Translations under genes and position numbers: made by a program
Shown here: piece by piece, positions 59,242 through 64,000 of the stretch
Position numbering within the stretch: position 1 is the stretch's first letter
Layout: every line of letters starts with the position of its first letter
The notes under the pieces: model-generated
The model's input: only the letters and a program-made list of their open reading frames with translations
Told to the model about the DNA's origin: nothing
The model's database searches: none
Virus record (IMG/VR): IMGVR_UViG_3300042452_000781
Span: 1-64,000 of that record
DNA: 64,000 bases
Origin: a virus
Reading direction: 5' to 3' (one strand)

Positions 59242-59686
59242 AGTATACAAAGGGTAGAATCTTATCACGTAGGGCATAAATTTCATCGTCTAATTCTTTG
59301 ATTTTATTAATTGTGGCTTCAACTTCATCTAGTGTGTATTCTGTATATTCTTTCGGTTCTTTAAGACTGCTAAGATCATCAAAATTAATCCTTGCAATAT
59401 CGAAATGTTTAGTTGCTCTTTCGGTTCTGTGTTCTGATACTGAATACCTATAAGAAACTTCTGCAGATATACTACAAGAATAAAAGTGAAATATAATAGA
59501 ACACCCGTAACCAGCTCTGAGAATGTCCATCTCATCACTGATCTTCTTAATAAAAGTTCTATAAGGAGTGGTCTTGATTACCTTCTTACCGATATAGGGT
59601 TCTAGAATTGTGTTTATCTTATCGTTAATTTCCCTGGCCAGTCTGTTGACTAAATTGGTGGCTTCAACTTTGGCAGCGAGTGTCAT
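59240..59686 (-). CDS. Hypothetical protein (148 aa)
   Basis: The ATG at 59686 (MTLAAKVEATNLVNRLAREI) is chosen because the longer ORF runs through the upstream promoter cassette. Helical N-terminus, then a beta core (GCSIIFHFYSCSISAEVSYR) and a C-terminal coiled coil (YTLDEVEATINKIKELDDEI). No family recognised. Confidence 0.65.
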   Translation of the reverse strand: MTLAAKVEATNLVNRLAREINDKINTILEPYIGKKVIKTTPYRTFIKKISDEMDILRAGYGCSIIFHFYSCSISAEVSYRYSVSEHRTERATKHFDIARINFDDLSSLKEPKEYTEYTLDEVEATINKIKELDDEIYALRDKILPFVY

Positions 59687-59717
59687 GGTGGTGTGGTTGT
59701 GGGCAGTTGACTTTTTA

Positions 59718-59773
59718 AGAATATCAGGAGCTTGAGAGATTGTCAAGCCCCTGAACGATAAGCATTTCTTATC
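59718..59773 (-). promoter_or_regulatory. Type A promoter cassette for the gene at 59240
   Basis: TTGACA (59746-59741), N17, TATTCT (59723-59718). Perfect inverted repeat GATAAG-N5-CTTATC at 59757-59773, overlapping the upstream TGA. Confidence 0.8.
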
Positions 59774-60080
59774 ATTCAAAAATGATGTTTTCGTCTAAAG
59801 AATTAAACCCGGTTAATTCCTTAAAAGAATTCTTAAGATACTTAATGAGTGTAGTGATATTTTTACCCTTAAACTGTGCCAGATCAATTATATCATCGCC
59901 ATACTCAATCTCATCGGGAATCTCTAGAATTTTGATCTTACCTGTTACAATATGAATAGGATAGAAATACCATCTGCTACCCATAAACTCGCTTCGGTTT
60001 TGAGCATCTGAAACTGTAGGGAATTCCCCTTCAGTTACCTTTTCACCGTCAAGAGCGAGACAGACAAGTTTGTAAGACAT
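59772..60080 (-). CDS. Hypothetical protein (102 aa)
   Basis: MSYKLVCLALDGEKVTEGEF; opens with a beta hairpin resembling small 'YKLVCLxxxG' domains, then GSRWYFYPIHIVTGKIKILE and a helix. No family recognised. Confidence 0.65.
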   Translation of the reverse strand: MSYKLVCLALDGEKVTEGEFPTVSDAQNRSEFMGSRWYFYPIHIVTGKIKILEIPDEIEYGDDIIDLAQFKGKNITTLIKYLKNSFKELTGFNSLDENIIFE

Positions 60081-60101
60081 TGTGGTGGAGTGGTTGACTT
60101 C

Positions 60102-60521
60102 TTAAGAATACCCGGTTTTTAAGGGCTTGTCAATGGTTGAATGATAAGCAGTTCTTATCCAATATGAAATATCAATTTCCTTTAGTGTTTCAAGAATATT
60201 ACCGGGAACTAATACTTCTACACTATCAGCATAAAATACCTTAAAGGCGCGATCTATTAGGGCAATTTCTAACGGCCCCATAAGATAGGGAGCACAACCA
60301 ATCATAACACCTTCACACTTATCTCTATGGCCACCGTCATAAAGAAACCTATAATCACTTGCAATGTAGGCTATATTTTTAGCCCTTTGTATTATGGGAA
60401 GCTCGCTAAGTGTAAGAAGTTTTCTAACCTCTTGGAGCATATCATCAATGTGAATATCAACAATTCCTGTGGCTATTTGTTCTGCGGTTGCATCGTGTTG
60501 AGTTAGATTGATAATGGCCAT
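60102..60521 (-). CDS. Hypothetical protein (139 aa) with NLTQHDAT opening
   Basis: MAIINLTQHDATAEQIATGI matches a phage and bacterial family that starts with NLTxHxATxEQ, function unknown to me. The rest includes CEGVMIGCAPYLMGPLEIAL. Its last 20 codons overlap the type A promoter of the next gene. It follows the zinc-ribbon gene by about 25 bases without its own promoter, so the pair is probably an operon. Confidence 0.7.
   Translation of the reverse strand: MAIINLTQHDATAEQIATGIVDIHIDDMLQEVRKLLTLSELPIIQRAKNIAYIASDYRFLYDGGHRDKCEGVMIGCAPYLMGPLEIALIDRAFKVFYADSVEVLVPGNILETLKEIDISYWIRTAYHSTIDKPLKTGYS
60105..60159 (-). promoter_or_regulatory. Type A promoter cassette for the gene at 59772, inside a coding end
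   Basis: TTGACA (60133-60128), N17, TATTCT (60110-60105). Perfect inverted repeat GATAAG-N5-CTTATC at 60143-60159, all within the 3' end of the gene at 60102. Confidence 0.8.
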
Positions 60522-60545
60522 TTGATTGGAGGTAAGTTTATAAAG

Positions 60546-60776
60546 TTACGGTAGTTCATCCTTAGTTTTGATAAGTTGATTCAGAATATAATTAAATGCT
60601 CGTTTCATATCTTCGGGTGATACCTCTACTTCCACTAACTTTTCTTCGGTATCAAAACAATAAGAACATGTATTACAAGAATACCGACGCACGGTTACAT
60701 CACCAGATTCTAAAAGCTTATGTGTTGTTAGAAGATGGTTACGGTCGTAACCATTACAGATTGGACATTGGGCCAT
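60546..60776 (-). CDS. Small zinc-ribbon protein (76 aa)
   Basis: MAQCPICNGYDRNHLLTTHK and YSCNTCSYCFDTEEKL give a Cys-x2-Cys ... Cys-x2-Cys pair for one zinc ion, arranged like the ribbon of NrdR-type or transcription-related proteins. The C-terminal half is an acidic helix. The partner is unknown. Confidence 0.72.
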   Translation of the reverse strand: MAQCPICNGYDRNHLLTTHKLLESGDVTVRRYSCNTCSYCFDTEEKLVEVEVSPEDMKRAFNYILNQLIKTKDELP

Positions 60777-60913
60777 TTGAGGCGGGGCAGGGGGACTTTT
60801 AATAATATACCATTTTCAGGTTCGCTGTTGTGGTGGTGGGTCAGTTGTAGAAGTGTCTGGAAGGCACCTAGAAGAGCCTGTAGGGGGCCTAGAATACCTT
60901 AGACAACCTAGGA

Positions 60914-60960
60914 CAGCGTAAGAAGCGCCTAAACATAAACCGGCACGCTAATCCTGGGCT
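60914..60960 (+). repeat. Dispersed 48-nt repeat copy, diverged
   Basis: AGCGTAAGAAGCGCCTAA, then ATAAACCGGCACGC and TAATCCTGGGCTCTT; partner of the copy at 58069. Confidence 0.85.
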
Positions 60961-60987
60961 CTTATAAAAATATAACGAATACAAAAT

Positions 60988-61013
60988 AAGACTCCCCCGA
61001 ATGAGAGAGTCTT
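60988..61013 (-). terminator. Terminator downstream of the LRV remnant
   Basis: Minus strand AAGACTC ... GAGTCTT with a 12-base interior, then TATTTTG. Confidence 0.7.
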
Positions 61014-61044
61014 ATCTTAATGGATTAGGGCATGTTGAGGGCCT

Positions 61045-61103
61045 CTTATTGATTGGGGGAAGCAAGAATTGTTAGAGTTTCTGATGGAGTGTTGTGAGTG
61101 GAT
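61045..61103 (-). pseudogene. LRV repeat remnant
   Basis: Minus-strand translation gives STHNTPSETLTILASPNQ then a stop. NTPSETLTILA matches the repeat unit of the protein at 50375. No start codon in frame and only one unit remains, between an intact promoter and terminator. Confidence 0.75.
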
Positions 61104-61135
61104 TAGAGCATGATGGGAACCTCTCTTTCTTCTTA

Positions 61136-61190
61136 AGAATAACAGGGGCTTGAGAGTTTGTCAAGCCCTTAATGATAAGTGTTTCTTATT
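61136..61190 (-). promoter_or_regulatory. Type A promoter cassette facing the LRV remnant
   Basis: TTGACA (61164-61159), N17, TATTCT (61141-61136). Inverted repeat GATAAG-N5-CTTATT at 61174-61190. Confidence 0.78.
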
Positions 61191-61494
61191 GGAGAAACAT
61201 TCCACTTTCAAAGGGAACATCTTTACCATTATCATTTACGAACCATTCAAAGTTCTTTTGAAAGATCCCCCAACCACGAGATTGAAGTATAGCATTTAGC
61301 CGGCTCTTTGTGGTTTTTGTTTGCCAGCCGCCATCAAAGATTTGGATAAAATTACCACCAATTTTGGCAATAAGATTGCCGTGGAGTAGAACTTTAATAA
61401 CTCCATCTTCGGTGATTACGGTAGTGTTACCACCGCCGAAGTTCCTGCCATTGGAGATGGCTTGATTCATCTTCTGTTCAATGATGCGGGTCAT
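61186..61494 (-). CDS. Phage protein (102 aa), 'GGWQTKTTKSRLNA' family
   Basis: The central IFDGGWQTKTTKSRLNAIL and the flanking beta strands (VIKVLLHGNLIAKIGGNFIQ) match a common small phage protein family found in many phages of diverse bacteria, function unknown. The C-terminus WGIFQKNFEWFVND is also typical. Type A cassette upstream. Confidence 0.75.
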   Translation of the reverse strand: MTRIIEQKMNQAISNGRNFGGGNTTVITEDGVIKVLLHGNLIAKIGGNFIQIFDGGWQTKTTKSRLNAILQSRGWGIFQKNFEWFVNDNGKDVPFESGMFLQ

Positions 61495-61520
61495 GTGTCT
61501 GGGGGGTGGTTGACTTTTTA

Positions 61521-61575
61521 AGAATAACAGGGGCCTGAATGAATGTCAAGCCCCGAATGATAAGAACTTCTTATT
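61521..61575 (-). promoter_or_regulatory. Type A promoter cassette for the gene at 61186
   Basis: TTGACA (61549-61544), N17, TATTCT (61526-61521). Inverted repeat GATAAG-N5-CTTATT at 61559-61575. Confidence 0.8.
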
Positions 61576-61577
61576 GG

Positions 61578-61727
61578 TCAATTATCTATTTCCAAAATGG
61601 GCCAAAGTAAACCGCCAATAATTCCAAAAGGAATGGCGAATAGGATAACACCTACGGGGCCAAGATAAAAACCAGAAAGACCACTAATAGTCATAACAAA
61701 CAGCAGATTGAAGTAATTGATTTTCAT
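61578..61727 (-). CDS. Small membrane protein (49 aa)
   Basis: The ATG at 61727 (MKINYFNLLFVMTISGLSGF) is preferred; the longer ORF runs through the promoter. Nearly all hydrophobic: two segments, FNLLFVMTISGLSGFYLG and VGVILFAIPFGIIGGLLW. No family recognised. A holin-like or inner-membrane role is conceivable but unsupported. Confidence 0.6.
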   Translation of the reverse strand: MKINYFNLLFVMTISGLSGFYLGPVGVILFAIPFGIIGGLLWPILEIDN

Positions 61728-61758
61728 GTTGATGGTTGCTTTGGTTGAGGACTTTTTA

Positions 61759-61814
61759 AGAATACCAGGTTTTTGTCGGGCTGTCAAGGGGTTGGATGAT
61801 AAGGAGTTCTTATG
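61759..61814 (-). promoter_or_regulatory. Type A promoter cassette for the gene at 61578
   Basis: TTGACA (61787-61782), N17, TATTCT-position hexamer (61764-61759). Inverted repeat GATAAG-N5-CTTATG at 61798-61814. The upstream gene's stop TGA is within TTGACA. Confidence 0.8.
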
Positions 61815-62032
61815 CTGACCCTGCCATCCCTCAACCATCTAACAACCGGCTTCAATGATTTTTGGTCTGGCCACTTATAATAGCCGTCATCTATTAAGTT
61901 TTTGCCTACATGTGTAACCTCAACCTCTTCATTATCCACGTTCAAATAAATCGAGGTGCCGAACTGGGCTGCGGCATCGGCACTGAAATAAGCATGGCGT
62001 GGGGTTTCATCCATGTTTTCAAGGGTAGTCAT
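61784..62032 (-). CDS. Hypothetical protein (82 aa)
   Basis: MTTLENMDETPRHAYFSADA; small acidic alpha/beta protein with TSIYLNVDNEEVEVTHVGKN and WLRDGRVSIRTPYHPTP. No family recognised. Its last codons overlap the promoter cassette of the next gene. Confidence 0.62.
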   Translation of the reverse strand: MTTLENMDETPRHAYFSADAAAQFGTSIYLNVDNEEVEVTHVGKNLIDDGYYKWPDQKSLKPVVRWLRDGRVSIRTPYHPTP

Positions 62033-62100
62033 TTGATTGGGTTTGGGACTTAACTATAATACCACATTTTGTGTGGTGTGGTGAATGTGTGTGCCAGTTC

Positions 62101-62313
62101 TTAAGGTGTCTCTTGAGCATAGACGAACTTAACGAATTCTCCTACTTTATTATCATCGTGATAGCAATCTTGCATTGATTCTAACTTACAATAAACATCA
62201 AGATAATGATCTCCTAGGTAATTCATAAGGAATTGACCATATCTTAGCCCTTTGCTATCGTGGCAGTATGCACTGTTGGCCTCTGCAAAGAACCTATCGG
62301 GGCAGAATGTCAT
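62101..62313 (-). CDS. Hypothetical protein (70 aa)
   Basis: The ATG at 62313 (MTFCPDRFFAEANSAYCHDS) is preferred over the ORF opening. GLRYGQFLMNYLGDHYLDVY and DCYHDDNKVGEFVKFVYAQE recall a family of small phage proteins with R..G..xMN.L and FYDD.K motifs; function unknown. It follows the next upstream gene closely, so the two are likely co-transcribed. Confidence 0.65.
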   Translation of the reverse strand: MTFCPDRFFAEANSAYCHDSKGLRYGQFLMNYLGDHYLDVYCKLESMQDCYHDDNKVGEFVKFVYAQETP

Positions 62314-62336
62314 TTGTTTGGGGTGTTGTGGAAGAA

Positions 62337-62600
62337 TCAATTAACAGAGTAGCCAATATAACCGTATGCTACTGTAATACCAGCAGCAACGGGAACCTTT
62401 AATGCCCGACATTTACAAGCCTGCCATAAAGGTTTTAATTTGGGTTCATAAATTAACACATGCCAATCTACTGCATCTGATAATGTCGGTAGACCGTCTA
62501 AATCCATTTCAAGACTATGACGTTTTACGAATCTTAGTGCAGATTCGTTTAGTCTCTCCTTATCGGATTCGGTGAATGAACGAATAATAGAAAGGGACAT
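62337..62600 (-). CDS. Hypothetical protein (87 aa)
   Basis: MSLSIIRSFTESDKERLNES; helical with KRHSLEMDLDGLPTLSDAVD and a hydrophobic C-terminus (VPVAAGITVAYGYIGYSVN) that could be a membrane anchor. No family recognised. TACAAT 32 bases upstream is a -10 candidate of the type B kind. Confidence 0.62.
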   Translation of the reverse strand: MSLSIIRSFTESDKERLNESALRFVKRHSLEMDLDGLPTLSDAVDWHVLIYEPKLKPLWQACKCRALKVPVAAGITVAYGYIGYSVN

Positions 62601-62794
62601 CGGTGGAATCGGTTGACCTTCTTATTGTAGTGGGCAGGCGTGGGACCGATGGGCGAGTGTGTGCCAGTTGTTGAGGTGGTTAGCTATATTTTGATATTTT
62701 CTTGCGTTTTTATTTGTGTGCATGGTGTTTAGGGTCTTACTGGCTAAGTCCACTAAGACGGGACACCTTCTAAGATACTTTAACTGCATTTAAT

Positions 62795-62864
62795 ACTCAA
62801 TAAGACCTTCCATTACTCAATAAGACCTTCCATTACTCAATAAGACCTTCCATTACTCAATAAG
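62795..62864. repeat. 20-bp direct repeats, 3.5 copies
   Basis: ACTCAATAAGACCTTCCATT at 62795-62814, 62815-62834 and 62835-62854, plus ACTCAATAAG to 62864. Further isolated CAATAAGACC copies follow near 62925. Confidence 0.95.
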
Positions 62865-62894
62865 CTTAATATGCTCAATATACTTAATAAGACC

Positions 62895-62970
62895 ATTCCT
62901 TTATGCTTTCATACGCATATCCATTCAATAAGACCTTAAAACTTATTCCTTTATGCTTTTAGACACATAT
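62895..62970. repeat. 26-bp direct repeat pair, 50 bp apart
   Basis: 62895-62920 and 62945-62970 share ATTCCTTTATGCTTT and end CATAT, with about four mismatches. Confidence 0.85.
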
Positions 62971-62998
62971 TTGTTTAAAATGATTAAAATACGTTTTT

Positions 62999-63409
62999 TT
63001 AATACTCATAGAGATTTTTTGAATAGTTTAATGGGACCATCTTCGCTCCACACGAATCTTTGCCTCTTGAATTGTGGGTGGGTGGCTTATGTTGCTCTAG
63101 TTGTTCTTTCAGTTTATTCAGTTGATCTTCGGTTTCTTGAATAGTCTGGAGCAGTTGTTGGGTATTAATTTGTTTTGGTGTGATTTTTAAGATGTCAAAT
63201 TGGCTAGAATGATATACCGACCACAAACCGGAACTTGTCCATGTGAGGCAAGCATCTAGAGAACTGTTATCCATATAAAATGGATACTTTTCGGATAACC
63301 AAGATGTCAACACAGAACTAGAATCCTCGATAATTCCGGTGCGAATTTCGCCATTTCGTAGCGTAACGGCTACTTCTTTGTTGAGAAAGTCAGCAAGATT
63401 GATGGTCAT
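62999..63409 (-). CDS. Sm-like-domain protein A (136 aa)
   Basis: MTINLADFLNKEVAVTLRNG then EIRTGIIEDSS, and SQFDILKITP: the L-x2-hydrophobic-x5-V-x-hydrophobic-R-x-G pattern of an Sm/Hfq-like small barrel. The middle has a coiled coil (TIQETEDQLNKLKEQLEQHK). Paralogue of the gene at 63533 in its first 20 residues. An RNA-binding role is suggested by the fold resemblance only. Confidence 0.62.
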   Translation of the reverse strand: MTINLADFLNKEVAVTLRNGEIRTGIIEDSSSVLTSWLSEKYPFYMDNSSLDACLTWTSSGLWSVYHSSQFDILKITPKQINTQQLLQTIQETEDQLNKLKEQLEQHKPPTHNSRGKDSCGAKMVPLNYSKNLYEY

Positions 63410-63438
63410 TTGGGGCTTTTGGTTCGGTTGACTAGATC

Positions 63439-63495
63439 AGTATAAGGGCAGTTCTGGTTGGTTTTGTTGGCCGTGTGCCAGTTGTTCAGGTGTCC
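63439..63495 (-). repeat. Type B leader, partial copy
   Basis: TATACT at 63444-63439, followed by GATCTAGTCAACC and preceded by CCAGAACTGCCC and an ACTGGCACAC stretch. Confidence 0.7.
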
Positions 63496-63532
63496 TCTGA
63501 GGATATATTATCTTCCAAGGGGAAACGTATCA

Positions 63533-63940
63533 CTATTCCCAAACTCCTTTATGATGAATACAACAAAACTTTGGTCCTGTTTTTAATGATGCAAACAATC
63601 CTTGGTCATCATCAGCCGTTGCAACAATTTCCACAAAGGAATCGCCAGCATTTCGTTTTTCGGATGCAGTTGTATTTGGAAAATCACAATACCCGTTTTC
63701 CCAATATTGACAAGATTCGCAATATCTCTCTGCCGGAGGAACATACTCTTCAATTTTTACAATATCCTGTGGGCATTTCATATTACCAACCCATTTGCCG
63801 TCTTGGTGGTATTCTTGGTCGTTTATTTGATAAGGATAATCTATAAATTTATTATATCTTACAGTTCCGAATTCTGTTGAACTATTGCGGGTTGTGATGG
63901 TTACAACCTTATTAACATAGTCTGCAAGATTGATGGTCAT
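63533..63940 (-). CDS. Sm-like-domain protein B (135 aa) with Cys cluster
   Basis: MTINLADYVNKVVTITTRNS and STEFGTVRYN mirror protein A; YPYQINDQEYHQDGKWVGN and CPQDIVKIEE complete the Sm-like pattern. The C-terminal half has Cys-x2-Cys-x6-Cys (YCESCQYWENGYCDF) and a final FCCIHHK, a likely metal site absent from protein A. Last complete gene in the window. Confidence 0.62.
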   Translation of the reverse strand: MTINLADYVNKVVTITTRNSSTEFGTVRYNKFIDYPYQINDQEYHQDGKWVGNMKCPQDIVKIEEYVPPAERYCESCQYWENGYCDFPNTTASEKRNAGDSFVEIVATADDDQGLFASLKTGPKFCCIHHKGVWE

Positions 63941-64000
63941 TTGTGCTTTTGGTTTGGGTGACTTTTGTATTCTAGAGGAAGAGGTGTTAGCGTGCCAGTT

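Larger units (their letters stand above)
60777..61185. other. Gene-free gap: leader, repeat, terminator, LRV remnant, promoter
   Basis: In minus-strand order: a complete type A promoter (61136-61190), a remnant of an LRV gene (61045-61103), a terminator (60988-61013), a 48-nt repeat (60914-60960) and a diverged type B leader. No intact gene. Confidence 0.7.
62601..62998. other. Gene-free gap with iteron-like repeats
   Basis: No coding ORF is visible. It contains three and a half 20-bp direct repeats and a second pair of 26-bp repeats (see the repeat entries). Confidence 0.75.

Noticed and set aside
62795-62864. CRISPR array
   Set aside because: The 20-bp units are directly adjacent with no spacers between them.

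Overview
The window looks like part of the genome of a T4-like cyanophage (a contractile-tailed myovirus infecting a cyanobacterium). The evidence is a long minus-strand block of T4-type virion genes in near-T4 order, a photosystem II D1 gene (psbA), and AT-rich DNA with tightly packed, often stop/start-overlapping genes. All family names come from recognising the sequence by eye; nothing was searched.

Left part (1-40.6 kb, minus strand, read right to left): baseplate genes gp25, gp6, a giant gp7-like protein (3756 aa) and gp8; two large cyanophage structural proteins; neck and tail-completion genes gp13, gp14, gp15; small terminase gp16; a 515-aa mosaic structural protein; large terminase gp17; sheath gp18; tube gp19; portal gp20; a 52-aa prohead-core-like protein; and a fibre cassette that runs off the left edge as a repeat-rich protein. 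Both parts of the DNA-packaging motor carry inteins: a LAGLIDADG-bearing, apparently class 3 intein inside the gp17 Walker A loop, and a 148-aa mini-intein in gp20. T4-like late promoter motifs (ATAAATA/CTAAATA) precede several of these genes.

Middle part (40.6-48.1 kb): a plus-strand cluster of small proteins. Three begin with a peptide that resembles the T4 internal-protein capsid-targeting sequence and ends in a gp21-type cleavage site; one of these three is a GNAT acetyltransferase-like protein. Three other proteins here share a C-terminal motif. Next, on the minus strand, come a GIY-YIG-like free-standing endonuclease gene and psbA. psbA can be reassembled into a full 359-codon D1 only by removing four group I introns, one of which carries a LAGLIDADG gene. 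One exon is only 29 nt long and encodes the D1 residues that ligate the manganese cluster.

Right part (48.1-64 kb, minus strand): an accessory region of about 30 small, mostly unrecognised genes plus a UvrD/Dda-like helicase, a leucine-rich-variant repeat protein, zinc-ribbon, RHH, AbrB-like and Sm-like proteins. Almost every gene or small operon has its own regulatory cassette. Type A is a GATAAG-N5-CTTATC inverted repeat 9-10 bp upstream of a TTGACA-N17-TATTCT promoter. Type B is a terminator hairpin, a roughly 48-nt dispersed repeat and a TATACT leader. The arrangement recalls the mobile promoter/stem-loop cassettes known from T4-type phages. Broken genes (a nonsense paralogue, a poly-C frameshift and an LRV remnant left between an intact promoter and terminator) suggest rapid turnover here.
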